NCBI GenBank assembly: GCA_029851415.1
Contig: CM056744.1
Location: forward strand, 63,358,172-63,422,171
Direction: 5' to 3'
From: Eretmocerus hayati
Lineage: Eukaryota; Arthropoda; Insecta; Hymenoptera; Aphelinidae
Length of the DNA stretch: 64,000 nucleotides
Both the position numbers and the translations under genes were made by a program. The notes under the pieces are model-generated. The model was not told where the DNA came from, made no database searches, and worked only from the letters and a program-made list of their open reading frames with translations. Numbering within the stretch: the first letter of the stretch is position 1; every line of letters begins with the position of its first letter. Below are positions 19,850-32,788 of the stretch, piece after piece.

Positions 19850-20760
19850 CAACTTGATGCGCGTGAGCCCAATACCCTGAAGCGGCTGCGCATGTTCTGC
19901 ATTCCAGTTCGTCGGGCTCTATTTCGGCGTTGCAATCAGTGAGCTTCTAGAAACGAAAAACTAGGCATTCAATATTCATGAGACACAAAAGATGCGATTA
20001 GCCGAACAGTCGAATTTCACATTGATAACGCATAAGCTCAGCTCCTCGTTTCTCAGCCCAACTCGATGCATGTGAGCCCGCCACCCCGCAGTGGCTGCAC
20101 GTTTTGCATTACCCTTGCCCAGGCTCTCTTCTAGCGTTTTACTGTTATAACTCTGAGTCTGTTCGAGAGTTGTGGTTCTGAAAATTCGACATATCTTCAA
20201 GATTATTCTACCTCCGGTCTTCGCGTCTCTAATACGATAAAACAATTCGTTATTGCCAGTCATGATTAACGTTCAACTTGCTTTGCAATTTCTGAGATCT
20301 AGTATTACAACTTTCGGGAACCAACGTTCCTGATGCAAAGCAATGGTCGTCTAACAATCATTTGGATTGATCTGAGATTGATAACGCATAAGCTCAGCTC
20401 CTCATCACACAGCCCCACACCCTGCAGCGGCTGCACATGTTTTGCATTTCAGTTGCGCAGACTCTATCTTGGCGCTGCGATGAGTGAGCTTTTAGAATAA
20501 AAAACAATATATAAAACTAGGAGATCAAGATTTCTGGGGCACACAGAATGCCATCAGAATCGCGTACGCTCCAATATCTTCCGCGTGCGCTCTTCCTTCT
20601 GATTTCAATGCAGCGTACGCGAAGAATATTTGTCGAGCTCAGGATATAGAACAACCTTCCTCGATTTTTCTACGATCCCTGTTTTCCACATTCGATCTAA
20701 GCGTACGCTACAATATCTTCTGCATGTGCCTTTCCTCTCAATTCTAACTAGCGAACTGCC
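19850..20760. repeat. Decayed units related to the interior of the 9.4-kb element
   Basis: Segments at ~19,860-19,960, 20,020-20,120 and 20,380-20,480 repeat a unit with CTGCAGCGGCTGCGCATGTT, GTTGCAAT(G)AGTGAGCTT and GATAACGCATAAGCTCAGC, matching 47.2-47.7 kb. The stretch 20,560-20,720 carries GCGTACGC motifs as in the 26.9-31.9 kb region. Confidence 0.55.
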
Positions 20761-21859
20761 TCGCGTTGCTCGGCTTGTAAATATTTCAGGAAAAGATACG
20801 GGACTCTAAAAACGCATTAGTAAATCGAGTAATGTCCGAATTTTCAATCGAATTAGGTGGTGGCTCTGGTGTCTTGGAAACCCAAGATCAACTTCTATTT
20901 GAATTGCATATTATTATTTCGTTGATCGATTATTCAGTCTTCTAAAATTTATCTAGCATTCCATTTTGATGCGGGTAATTTTTCATTGTTTTTCATTGTG
21001 TTGTCTCAAACTGACCTTTTGAAGTTCTCGTTTGGGTTTGAGTGATTGGTTCTCCGTCTCACCTACAGACGAAGGGATAAATAATCATTTAGAGGCGTAA
21101 TACTACATGAACATGAAGTACCGTTAACCAGGGAGAACTCTAGACATTTTTTGGAATTTTGCTCGTAATTTCCCTGTAACTTGTACGTCTTACATTATAA
21201 TGGCATTATGTCTAGATTCAATTGAAAGCTTATTGTCTTAGCCCTGATTGCGCCGCAGCAGACTTCAATTGGAAGTTGTTGGCGGAAGTTATGAGCATTT
21301 GAAAAGTGTTCAAAGTTAGACCCCCTGGTTGGGGTAACTTTGAACACTAGATTAATTAAACGTTAAACCCTCGATAACGGACATGGTAATGCTCTGAAGT
21401 TGAAACGAAGGCTCGAACAATGTATGAGGTGTTTCAAGAAGTCCTCTGAATCGTGATCACAATCTGTATTTAAATTAAAAAATCCGCTTACACAAAGTTC
21501 TAATCTCATCCGGAAATTTCTGGTCCTCCATGTACGATAATCCAGAGAGTGATGTAAAGCATTTTGAAAATCTAATGACCCCAACCACAAATCTCAAAAT
21601 CGAGAATGATCGGAATACAAGAAATAATTTATTTGATCTAGAGTTAGCCCGACTTTCAAGGGACTACGGTTTTTTGCAGTGATCAAAGTTACTCACCAAT
21701 GTCATCATATTGAAATGAATTCATTCGCATTGAAAAATCTAGATCTTCAAAAAAAAACATGCAGACGATAGCGGGAAGCTTGCATGCTGCGCATCCGCTA
21801 CGGCATGCATACGCGGCACACACGTTGATATAAACGCAACCAATGCCAGACATGCAGGC
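20761..21859. other. 1.1-kb stretch without a recognised gene
   Basis: AT-rich, with only short frames. GGGGTAACTTTGAACAC at ~21,330 resembles text near 10,800-11,230, which may mark an unidentified dispersed repeat. Confidence 0.3.
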
Positions 21860-22720
21860 GGCACTTCGGTCGCGCTTATCCATCCGCGCTCCTCTACAAA
21901 GAAGAAATACACGGGAGCTTGCTAAGCGCCATTAATTTTTCCTATGTATCGGATGGGTGCGGGACGAGGCAGACACGCAGACGCCGACCTGACCACGCGC
22001 ACTCATCTACAGCCTCTATAGTGAAAAAATGAAGGCAGGTCCTGCTGCTCGCCATCAGTCCTCCCCGAACATCGGACAGGAGCGGAACAAGGCAGACCTG
22101 CACACGCTAACTTGTCTGCGCACACTCAGCCACGAGCTTCTATAGCGAAGAGGTTGACGCGCACCCGATTCAACCGTGCGCCTTTACGAAGAAAACAGAC
22201 ACGAGAGTTCGCTAAGTGCCGTGAGTTTTTCTTGGGCATCAAACGGGAGTGGGATGAAGCCAAAGAACAGATGGCCACCAGAACGCGTTCATTCCACCAC
22301 GGGCTCGTGCGTCGAAGATATATACGAGTGTTTTGTGCTCGCCATCAGTCTCACTGGTGCATCAGACAAGAGCAAAACAATGGCAGACGCGCAGAAACAA
22401 CATGGTCACGCAGAATAAGCTGCGCGCTTCTACGGAGGAGACATATACGCGTGCTTGCTGCTCGCCATCAGTCTCCCCCGGACATCGGACAGGAGCGGGA
22501 CAAGGCAGACCTGCAGACCAGGCCTGCTGCAGACGCCAACTTATCTGTGCACACTCAGCCACGAGCTTCTACTATAGCGAAGAGGTAGACGTGCACCCAC
22601 TGCTCGCCATCAGTCTTCCCCATACATCAGACGGGAACGGAGTGACGCGAGACATGCAGACGCCGCTTTGGACGCTCTCATTTAGCCGCGCGCCTTTCCG
22701 AAGAAGACATTATCACCAAG
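21860..22720. repeat. Degenerate GC-rich minisatellite
   Basis: A monomer of roughly 110-130 bp recurs: CTCGCCATCAGTC, CCCCGGACATCGGACAGGAG, AAGGCAGACCTGCAGACG, then CGCGCGCCTCTACGAAGA. Units vary in length and sequence. Rightward frames of 148-158 codons cross several units and share peptide phrases because of the repeat. A further unit appears at 22,960-23,060 next to the exon-like module. Confidence 0.6.
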
Positions 22721-23308
22721 TGCAGTTCAACAGTAACAGAGGGTTAGTAAATTATTTCACATTAGATCAGGAATTATAAACCGATATTCATAATTTCTAC
22801 TTCCTTCATTCACTGCATGTCCATCGCCTAAACATTTTTTCATCAAGAAATAGTGGAATAATGAAGAATCTATGATATATTGTCTTGAATCTCGTTACAA
22901 GAACTACTATTAATATTGAACGTATTTCATTTCTTCCTCTTTTGCCTTACAGGTACAGTTTCAGTCTCCCCCATAAATCAAACAGGACCGGAGCGATGCC
23001 AGACATGCTGACCCTGTTTCAGGCGTGCTCATTCAGCCGCGCGCCTCTACGAAAGAGACATCATCAATGAGTGCAGTTCAACAGTCACAGGAGGTGAATA
23101 AATTATTTCAGAATAAATCAGAAAACCTAAACCAATATTCCCCGTTTCTACTTCCTACGTTTACGGTATGTTACCGTATACGGTATGTTACGGTAGTATC
23201 ACCTGAACATTTTCTTATCGAGAAATATTGGAACAATAACGAATCTATAATATATCATCTCGGTTAATGTTACGAGAACTACTCTTTCCTTTCTTTTTTC
23301 CTTCACAG
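22721..23308 (+). repeat. Two copies of a ~300-bp module ending in a splice-acceptor-like tract
   Basis: The module starts at GTGCAGTTCAACAGT (22,719 and 23,060) and continues through AAATTATTTCA and ACATTTT. It ends in a pyrimidine tract and AG (TTTTGCCTTACAG ending 22,952; TTCCTTCACAG ending 23,308). Both copies diverge by substitution and small indels. The shared acceptor-like ends suggest an intron duplicated with its downstream exon. Confidence 0.5.
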
Positions 23309-23512
23309 GCTCAGGTGGAGTCATACCAGAATCTCCTGGAAACAATATGAGAGAACGATCGGTTCTTAATCATCCACAGCCGTTCCAGGTTTTCAAACGT
23401 AAAGTACAACACAATCACATGGACCAGAAAATGAAAATACCGCCGTTCATCGGGAACACCAATACAACTCCAAACCAAGATACAATCCAATCGAGATGCG
23501 GTACTTTGAAAT
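23309..23512 (+). CDS. Candidate internal coding exon, unknown product
   Basis: The segment is bounded by a good acceptor (TTTTTTCCTTCACAG) and a donor (GTGAGT at 23513). It is 204 bp and open throughout in one frame, entering in phase 1 and leaving in phase 1. The peptide includes GGVIPESPGNNMRERS and HPQPFQVFKRKVQHNH; I recognise no domain. Phase-symmetric exons are easily duplicated, and the upstream repeat module appears to be such a duplicate. The open frame runs on past the donor to a stop near 23,567, so a terminal exon is also possible. Unsupported by any homology I can recall. Confidence 0.3.
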
Positions 23513-23769
23513 GTGAGTTAAAATCATCCACCCCTGTTATAAGACAACCGAACATAACTTTTGATTAGCTGTACAGACATGCATGAATATTCTTCAAATT
23601 TTGACTACGGCTATTTAAATCACTTAGAAACGTCGTATAGTTGTAATTTACATTATTTCAATGAAGATTTTTAATGTTATTTGATTTTCCATATCTTACT
23701 CAGAAATTTGAGTCATTGATAAAATCATACTATACAATTAAAATATTTTGATGTGTAGCCTGCTCATAT

Positions 23770-24400
23770 CATTCAACTCGAACCAATATTGTCACTGAAA
23801 AAGATCAAGTTATCCCCGTCACACATTCTTCTGAAAATCTTCACAATAACATCACACTCCTCACATCTCTGTAAGCATCGATTATATTTACGAGTTGCAA
23901 CAGTACTGTATGATGCCATGGCTCGCACAGAGATCGAGACTTTCATCTCTGAGATCGACAGAGTACAAATTACTGTTGCCTAGCTACTGTAAATATAAGA
24001 GAGTCAGACTCACTAGAAATGTTGAAAAACAGCACAATATACTAACGCAGCTCTTCAAAATGGGATTGCTGGATTTCCTCTGTTCTGAACATTGATTTTT
24101 TGGCCCGATATTGGAAACCAAATAGCGTGTCAGTTTCATCCGAACATGTCTCCTTCAATTTCTGTGATGAAGAGTTACATTACTACTCAAAACAAAAAAT
24201 ACTATACAATGACACCCACACATCTTATCGTCAACACGAGCCGAGAATGATTGATCAATATGAGTATGTAGTGATTTCAATAAATTGATTACCATCATAA
24301 AATCTTCAATGAAAAAATATATCATACATAGGTCAGTCTTCAAAAAATTAATCATTCAATCAAATAGAGTAATATGAACGATTATAAATGAATTGAATTG
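23770..24400. repeat. AT-rich duplicated block, copy 1
   Basis: It aligns with copy 2 at an offset of ~1,200 bases. Shared segments include ACGAGTTGCAACA, GATCGAGACTTTCATCTCT, GCTACTGTAAATATAAG, TTTCCTCTGTTCTGAACAT and GAACATGTCTCCTTCAA. In this copy the peptide frame for RTEIETFISEIDRV is followed by a stop and frame changes, so it looks like a broken gene piece. Confidence 0.65.
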
Positions 24401-24989
24401 ATACCAAATAATAGTATAACTCAACTCAATGGATTCTAACAAATTGAGATAATATTACATTCTAAATACTAATCGAAATAAGATATTTGTATTTTAGTTG
24501 TGAGAAATACTTTGTACGTGCTGTATGCCGCATCAATCTCATATGTAATCATACTATGTCAATTCCTGAATCTTTAAGAATTGAATAAAAAAAATACAAT
24601 CTGGTTGGGGGAGCGTCCCCAACCACCTCCTGTGTCCATTTACTCCCCTTTTCAAAAGCTGTCAAAAATGAATGCAGCGGATTATATTGGATCATCTGAT
24701 CAATTTCCGATTCTCAAAAATTTTTTTAATTGCAATTTCGAAGAATCGGGCATGGATGATAGTACCATCAAGTTTTAAGAAGTAGCTCAATACATGACAC
24801 TAGATTTTCTGATCAGTTCACAATTTTCTAGAAATCATTTGAACTGAATTGCAAAGAAATCAACAGTCAATAACAAAATATTCAGAAGAAGTCTTATGTT
24901 TCTTGCAGGAATGAAGTCGTTTTTCTCAACAATTCAAAATTTTAAGTTTCAAACACGAGTCCTTGATCATTCAACTATATGATTGAAAT

Positions 24990-25540
24990 TAGTTTCGCCG
25001 GAAACAAAATAATTCATCCCCGTCATACATATACTTATGAGAAACTTCACACCAACATCACACCATTCACATCTTCGTGAGCAACCAAATTTACGAGTTG
25101 CAACAATCGTATGATGCCACGGCTCGTATAGAGATCGAGACTTTCATCTCTCAGATCGACAGAGTACGAAAATTGTTGCCGAGCTACTGTAAATATAAGG
25201 TATCAGACTTATCGAAGATGTTGGAGAAACAACAAACATATTAACGCCGCTCTTCAAAATGGAATTTTTGGATTTCCTCTGTTCTGAACATCGATTTTTT
25301 GGCCCGATATTGGAAAACCAAATAGCGTGTCAGTTTCATCTGAACATGTCTCCTTCAATTTTCGTGATGAAGAGTTACATTTCTACTCTAAACAAAATAT
25401 ACTCCACAATCACATATCAATATCACTTTGTATTCACAAAACGGGGATGGTTGATTATAAAATATTACAAATTCAGTCGAATTCGAATCATATTGACCTC
25501 ATACACAACGTAAGTTACATAAGCTTACGATCAAGGACTT
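24990..25540. repeat. AT-rich duplicated block, copy 2, with a possible gene fragment
   Basis: In this copy the frame stays open from the ACGAGTTGCAACA segment to a stop near 25,242. The peptide runs from IYELQQSYD through ARIEIETFISQIDRVRKLL to VSDLSKMLEKQQ, which has helical, coiled-coil-like character. Copy 1 keeps part of the same peptide. The protein is unknown to me. Together with the exon-like module upstream, the two blocks may be remnants of a tandemly duplicated fast-evolving gene; that is speculation. Confidence 0.5.
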
Positions 25541-26869
25541 TCTCACAAATCAAATCATTCAATCTGTTGTGTCATACGATAAACTTCCGTAACATAAAAA
25601 TACAGATGATTTCCTCATATGATTATGAATCATGAACAATCACGATGAATGATTCCATTCTCTCATCTCACGACTTCATTATTCAAGACATATCAGGCTC
25701 AGTCATAGCAGTCACTTTTCGTATTCGAAAACGTAAAATCAAGCTAGTTTTCAACCTTAAACAGGAATTAATATGAATTCTAGAGTTCATTCTCACTAAT
25801 CCAGAAAAATAACGATCTGGTTGAGGAAATCCTCCCAATTACCTCTCCCTGTGTTAATTCAATTATTCTAGTAAGCGTTCGAGAAGGACGTACGTGACAT
25901 TCCATCAAGTAACTTTTGTAGTCTTCCTAATTCCAAATAATCATTCAACTCTAACTTCAGAACATTTCAGATGGAGGTACAATAAATTTTGCCATCTTCT
26001 AAATGTCATCACATTCCATTATATTAGTCCAGTAGTCCTTTTTAAACTTCAATCCTTAGTTCTAGAATCATTTCAATGGAATCGTACAGTTCAAAAACAC
26101 ATGTCCGTCTCACTACTCGACGAGTCAATAATTTTCAAGTTCTGATCGTTTCACCTGTCATTCAAGGTCATATATCATAATAGCATTTTCCTATAACAAT
26201 CAAAATCAACCTTAAGAATATAAGATTGTCCTCCCTCGAATGACTTAAATAAAATTTTATGAAACTACTTGATAAATCAAACTCGAATACCAGAATAACG
26301 TCACATCTGAAAGTGAGGCAGCCCCGTAAACCGTGAAAAGTTACTCGGCTACCTTCGATGCTGACAATGACGGTGTCTCGAATTCTTAAAAAAATCATCC
26401 AAAAAAGCTATAAAATCGTCCCCTCCATGCACCTAATACGAATATCTAAACAGATTTCATAAAAATCGATTGCTCCTAACCTTCGCCAACGGATTCGGAA
26501 GCTTGGCCAGTGTTCGAAAGGGCTCCGTGAGACCGATCAGCAACCGTTTTGACGGCAAGAATTAGCAGCAAATCGAATTTATATTAGCAACTTATAAATA
26601 CATATAACAAAATCGAAAATCCATATACAAAAAATTCAAAGACACGTCAAAAATGCGTAAACGACACTCAAACACGTGTTCTATACATCGCGGAAAAATC
26701 TAGGGACATTTGATCTCGCTCAGGGACATTTGTAACTGAGGTTGTCAACACTGATTTCCATTTTATGTTGGCAAGCCTGGTATAGGGATTTTGGGGGGGG
26801 GGGGACTATTCATATCCCTTAATTTAGATAACTTGGCCTACGAAAAAATTCATCTTTCGCATTAGTTAC
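25541..26869. other. AT-rich stretch without a recognised gene
   Basis: Frames are short. A 12-G run lies at 26793-26804. Nothing else stands out. Confidence 0.35.
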
Positions 26870-28212
26870 GGTTACAGCTCATGGATTACGCGAACATTAG
26901 TTCGCGTACGCTGAAGTGTTCCTCGCGCGCGCTACTTGCCTCGCTCCCAAAATTCATTCATCGCGTTTGCTAAGATGAAACATTCTCAATAAGAATCATA
27001 GCTTGTGCGGAGCGTTCTTCCCGTGCGCGAATGTAGTATTTCAGAGCAAGGCAAGCAGCGCACTATCAAGTTATTTGAGCGTACGCAACATTGATTCCTA
27101 GAAGCCGTTGCGAATAGTTCCTGCACGCGCTGAGCATGAAACAATATCATTCGCCTAAGCTTCATTCGTCTCAGCTGAAATATCCTCCGCGTATGTTCAT
27201 TGCCTCGTTCCCAAAATTCAACCTTCTCGTACGCGGGAGACATCCTCCGCATGCGCTACGGTCCGTGTTTCGTGAATATTCTATGGCAGCGAAAATATCT
27301 TGCGCGTTCGATACTTTTTGAGATTTGAATTCAGCGTACGGTAACATTATTCCTGGTGTACGCTACGTTCCCGGTTTCCAGAATTTAACGTTCGCGTACA
27401 CTAAAATATCCTTCGCGTGCGCTCATTGCCTCGTTCCAAATTCTAACAGTCGCGTACGCTAAAATTTAATTATTTTGAACAGGGATCAAGGCGCACGCAG
27501 GAATTCTGTTAGGTCATGGGATTAGGACCAGTAGAGCTTGCAAGAGATGATTCAGGAGGGCTATCCACCACATCTTACGCTTCCCACGTACGTACGTCTC
27601 CTACGTAACCTACGAAAAAATAATAATAATAAACAAACCCAACCCCAAAATTCGTTCGCGAATAATCATCACTTTAGCGTACGCTGATATTTCCACAGTC
27701 CGCTTATGCGAATAATTCCGAATTCAGCTTACGCTAATACTCCCATACTTAGCGTACGCGAATGATTTCCAATTCAGCTACGTGGATATCGCATGAGTGA
27801 GCATATGCAAGTATTGCCTCTCAATTCAGACTACGTACATCTACATTACAGTGATATCTCGCGCACGTGGATGTCTGACATAGGATACAAAAAATTCTCA
27901 CATATTGGTGTACGTGGAATCCAGGCTCTGAGATACCACGCGCACGCATGGGGTTCCGAATAAGCATACGCTGATATTCCCATAGATAGCGTACGCTGAT
28001 GGTTCCCAGTTTGGTATTATTCTTACACTCAGCATACGCGGATCAATTTCAACCAATCGTGCGAAAATGATTTTAGGACCAGCGTAAGCGTATATCGCAT
28101 TATGAGCACAGCTCCTCATAGCATCACCAAATCTTGCGCCGAGTGCACCACAAATCCTGCAGCGGCTGCGCATAATTTGCATTTCAGTTGCGCGGGCGCT
28201 CATTTCGCGTTG
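26870..28212. repeat. Region rich in GCGTACGC-type motifs, left tract
   Basis: The palindromic core GCGTACGC or a close variant recurs irregularly, together with phrases such as CTAAAATATCC and CATTGCCTCGTTCC. It ends with a unit containing CTGCAGCGGCTGCGCATAATT (28,154 onward) shared with 47-53 kb. A LINE fragment begins at 28,213. Confidence 0.6.
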
Positions 28213-29880
28213 CAATGGAGTTGGTGAAATCGAATCGAAAGCTATACTGAAGTCAAACAGTAGCAGTAATGTAATTTCTCTCTTGTCTCTGGCTATGCGT
28301 ATATCGTCGGTCAGTTTCAGTAGGGCTGTCTGAGTACTGTTATGTTTCCGAAATCCGGTCCGGAGCGAGTCAAGCAGCTTCTCCTCTTTTAGGTAATACT
28401 CCATCAATTGATCGTGAGCTATTTTTTCCAGAACCTTGGAAAGAAAGCACAGCAGGGCGATAGGTCGAAAATCCGAGACGACTGAAGGTGCAACAGTCTC
28501 CTCAAGCGCAATGAGTTCAGCCCTTTTCCAAGATTCCGGAAAAATACCCTGAGCGAAGGAGGAATTGAAAATTTTAACAATATTATCACTTATGGCAGGC
28601 AGAGCTTCCGCGATCACTATATGCGGAATTCCATCCACTCCACGAGCTTGCGATGAGAAGTGCTTGACCACTAAGATGACTTCCACTGCATTTGTAGGCT
28701 TGAATAAAAAGCCTTTGTCACCAACACGAGAAACCGTATCCATCATTTCCTCGTTGCTTTCATTAGGCGAAATGGAGACTTTCGCAAAGCGAGCGTTCAT
28801 TTCGTCCGGTGTGGAACCAGGTAGCTCCGCCTCCTTGCTCTTGGGCGAGAGACCAAGGTTGCGCATTTCCTTCCAAACATTTTTATGCTGATCGAGAGCA
28901 TCCGAGAGATGATTTTGGAGGAAAGTATCTCGCTTCCTTCCTAAGTGCTCCTCGACCTCTTGGCTGAGCCGAAGAAACTCCTCGAGAGGCGTCATTCGTT
29001 TTGTCTGCCTATATCGGCCTTCAGCCGCTCCACATCTCCGAATGAGAATCTTCAGGTCAGGGCCAATCCATGGTGCATCTTTTTCTTGAGGAGAGACCGT
29101 TTTCGGCGGTGCTAAGAGATCGTTCGCTGCTTGCGAGTTGTCAGTTAGACATTTCACAGCTCCCTCCAGATCGGATTCGACGGTGTCTAAGGGTGTTCAG
29201 TCCATCTGTTCCAGCACTCCATTGAGCTGCCCCGAGTCAATACTATCATATTTACGGGATGTAAAAGCCTTATTGACGGGCTCCGGAACGAAAATATCAA
29301 GAGTTGCTTCAATGAGTGCGTGTCCACCAAAGCATGGCAGGTTCACGTTATGGTGGTCTTGAATGGTGTCGTTATCGTCTATCAGTAGTACGTCAATCCA
29401 TGTGTCCGAGGTGTGAGTGTGGTGTGTCGAGCCATGCTGGACTATCTGCAGAGATAGTTTATCTGTCAGTCACCTGATGAAGTTTGCGTCTGACGATGTC
29501 AAAGCAGGTTAGCATTCAAGTCCCTTATTATGATTTTGTGACTGAAGTCACAGGAAAGATCACGGAGTACATCCAACAAATCAGTGTCCTTTGGCATTGG
29601 AATATGAGCAGGCCTGTAAATGACCCCCACTAAGATGAAGGGAGAGTTACACTTCCGTATGCTACAAAATAAATACTCAGGTTTGAGAGGTTTATCCTCA
29701 CACTTGGTATGGAAAAAGGCCAATCTCCTAATTTTACAATCATTCTATACGTAATGAGCGACTCTCCCTCCTTCACGGTTGCGATTCTGTCGGATCACTG
29801 AGTGTCCATGGACTTGTATGAGGCTTCCATCAACTTTTGGACCCAGCCATGTCTCGGCAACACAAATGCAGATTCGCGTA
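28213..29880 (-). pseudogene. Broken CR1-group ORF2 related to the 4.6-10 kb element
   Basis: Leftward coding remains align to the complete ORF2 from part of the endonuclease to the RT palm. AETWLGPKVDGSL and RQNRNREGG lie near 29,870-29,780, and LVGVIYRPAHIP, DFSHKIIIRDLNANLL lie in 29,723-29,499. The frame 29,157-28,213 carries DAPWIGPDLKILI, HLSDALDQHKNVWKEMRNLG, SDFRPIALLCFLSKVLEKIA and LLLFDFSIAFDSISPT, then breaks before the YADD motif. The GDLNAD site reads RDLNAN, a loss of a catalytic Asp. Stops and frameshifts separate the pieces. Both ends join GCGTACGC-type repeat DNA, so the copy is trimmed on both sides. Residues downstream of the break in the 419-codon frame come from the repeat. 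Confidence 0.8.
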
Positions 29881-31980
29881 CGCTACACAAGTGATTCGGA
29901 TCAGCGTATGCCGTGAAGTTGAAGGTGTGGGTACCAAACCACGCATATCCGCGCAAACCCTCAGAAAAAAATATGACACTTGAATTCGCGTACGTGAATG
30001 AGTGAATGCGATAACTTCTCCTCGTATTTACGTGTGATGACCAGACCATGAGCATTCGCGTACGCTACCCGAGTCCCTTATGTTTACGTACGCGAATACA
30101 CAAATTAAAGGTCTTCTTCTGGGAGTCGCACGTGCCTTACTCTTCGGGGATCTTCGCGTACGCTACTAAAGATGCAGGTTAGCTAACACGAATGCACGTA
30201 TGCAACTATTCTAACTGAAACTCACGAGTAGCTACCAAACCCTGAATATCCACGTACGTTGCTGAGCATGATAGCCAATCTGCATCTTTAGTTGCGTACG
30301 TGGATATCCGTGATGGGTATGTTACGTATGACTTTCAGTACGAGCCCTTTGATTCGTGTATTCGAGGTGCGTGGCAACAGCCACGCCTCCCTATCGGGCT
30401 CTGCCGCAAGCTGTCTCGGTGCCAACAGCTGATCGGTTCGAAATGGTTTACCGCAGCGCGGGCTGGCGTAGACCCGGCAGTGTGCATACGAAGCTGAGTT
30501 TTTCATGAAAATTATGAATAATAGCAATATTGAATGTCTTACCTGGTGAATTTGAGTGATTTGGCGACTTATGGAGGGTTGGGTATGCGGAATGTGTACA
30601 TTACATGATCCGGATCCGCAACCTCATATTCAGTAATGCATCTCCGCATACCCAACCCTCCACAAGTCGCCAAATCACTAAAATTCACCAGGTAAGACAT
30701 TCAATATTGCTATTATTCATAATTTTTATGTAAAAACTCAGCCTCGTATGCACACTGCCGGGTCTACGCCAGCCCACGCTGCGGTAAACCATTTCGAACC
30801 GATCAGCTGTTGGCACCGTGACAGCTTGCGGCAGAACCCGATAGGGAGGCGTGGCTGTCGTCACGCACCTCGAATTTACGTACGTGAATATGATTCACTT
30901 AAACGCGAGTGCTCGTGGTCTGACAATCTTATGCGAATACCAGAAAAAGGTGTCCTATTCACTCATTCATATACGATAATTCAAGTATCATATTTTCTCC
31001 TCGGAGTTCGCGCAAATATCCATGGTTCGGTAGACGCACCTCCCAAGTGGCATGGGAGGATCCGAATCACCTGTGTAGCGTACGCGAATCTGCATTTCTA
31101 GTAGCATGAGTAGACATCCATGGTTGGTTAATCACGCGCCAACTTTAGGGGAATTCAGTTTATGAGCAATCATCATTAACACCAATAGCCTACGCGAATA
31201 TTCATCATTTGGCAGCCACAAGAGCATGGGTGTACCCGAATCGGCATCGTTCAGGTAGCGTACGCGAGTCGGCATGATTTTGCTTGTACGCCAATATCCA
31301 TAGCTCCGTAGTCGCACGCGGATTTGCGTTCGCGAATCCAAATCACTTCCGTAGCGTACGCAAACGCTCATGGTCTGATTGTCACACACAATTTCAAGAG
31401 AAGTGGATCTATCCGCTGATGGCCGTACAAGATTCCGTCGTTTTTTGGGAACATGCGCAGATATTCATGGTATGGCAGACAGGCGTGACTTCGCGTAGGC
31501 GACTCTGCATTCTTGTAGCGTACGCGAATATTCATCTTTGGTTAGTAACGCGCAAATTTCAGCGAAATCCCTCTCATTTGCGGATTGACGTACGCGAATA
31601 CCATTCACTTGGGTAGCGTACGTGAATGCTCATGGTCTAGTGATCATACACAAATACCAGGAGGAGTTGCCACATTCACTCTACATCTAAGTAAGGGAAT
31701 TCATTATCCTGTTCCTGGGAGCTTGGGGGGTGATTCAGTTGAAGTACTCCAAGCATTCTCGTACGTTGATCTGCATCCCCAGTAGCGTACGCGAATATCT
31801 ATGGTTGGTTGGTCATGTAAAAATTCCAGAAGAAGCCCATTATTCTGTGGATTTGCGTACGCGAATACGATTCTCCTGGGTAGCGTACGCGATTGGTCAT
31901 GGTTTTATAGTCACACGTTCGAAGAGAGGTGCACCCCTAATTTTCGAGGCTGGTCTAAAAATTCACGGGGGACTGAAGAT
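29870..31980. repeat. Region rich in CGTACGCGAAT motifs, right tract
   Basis: Variants of TAGCGTACGCGAATATCCAT recur every ~80-180 bases (for example near 31,080, 31,190, 31,260, 31,350, 31,520, 31,590, 31,790, 31,855 and 31,885). GGTAGCGTACGCGA with CATGGTCTG and ATGGTTGGT phrases mark a loose compound repeat of ~300 bp. Short frames here are by-products. Confidence 0.65.
30360..30875. mobile_element. Fold-back element within the CGTACGCGAAT tract
   Basis: The arms (about 30,360-30,590 and 30,645-30,875) are reverse complements with ~95% identity by eye and a ~55-bp spacer; the centre is near 30,617. The ends read ATTCGAGGTGCGTGGC and its complement. No coding capacity. No target duplication is obvious. 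Confidence 0.78.
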
Positions 31981-32650
31981 TCTGGTTCATAAGTAATTTT
32001 TTGATCTAAAAACGATGGCATAGTCGCTCTTTCGAAGAAATAATTTGTCATCAATATGTAATTCCTGGTTCACGTACCATTCATCAGATCCCCAACACTC
32101 ACGACATTGCGATGAAAATGTCAGAAAGTACTCCACGAAAAATTTGCAGACCAATCGATCGATCCGGTGAGACTATGTGCATTTATCCTGTCAAAATCCT
32201 TGATTCTCTCGTTAAAATGGCTCACAACTCAAGAAATATCGATTATTTCGAAAAACCACGGGAAAGCTCGTTTGTTCCGATTGGAAAATATCAGAATTGT
32301 GGAGAAAGGAGAATTCTCAGTCAAAATTCGAAACTTCAAACAGACAACATGTATGTGGACTCACAGAATTCGGTGAAGTGATCTGTGAATCTTCTAGAGA
32401 ACAATATCAGTAGCTGTATTATGCACTAATCTCGGCGAGAGAAAGAAAATGGTCTAACCACTTTTTAGTAACAAGGACTTTTGGTGAAAAAATATGCAAT
32501 CGAACGGGAGTGTTGATCAAAAATTTGCTGTCACGAAATCAAACTTTTCTCTTTACAGAGAGCAAAAATTGAATATCGGTAGCTCTAATGCTGCTCAGTA
32601 CACAGCCCCCTACCCTCTGAACCCTCTGTCATGACTCACCACTACTGACG

Positions 32651-32700
32651 CACAACTTCCACACGGATGTAGAGGCATCCATATCGGTGTGGAAGTTGTG
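32651..32700. other. Stable hairpin, 14-bp outer stem with inner stem
   Basis: CACAACTTCCACAC (32651-32664) pairs with GTGTGGAAGTTGTG (32687-32700). Inside the loop GGATG pairs with CATCC. Could be the end of a small inverted-repeat element or an RNA structure; the role is unknown. Confidence 0.6.
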
Positions 32701-32761
32701 TTTTTGTGTGCGTAAAATATTGTTATATCCCCCTGTTCAGTGAGATCGCGTTATCACCCTT

Positions 32762-32788
32762 ACCCGCAGCTCTCATTCAGCTGCGGGT
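32762..32788. other. Hairpin ACCCGCAGCT / AGCTGCGGGT
   Basis: A perfect 10-bp stem with a 7-base loop, 60 bases after the previous hairpin. Function unknown. Confidence 0.55.

Noticed and set aside
22112..22779. Arg-rich frames of 148-158 codons
   Set aside because: They span several minisatellite monomers, overlap each other in different frames and contain no motif; treated as by-products.
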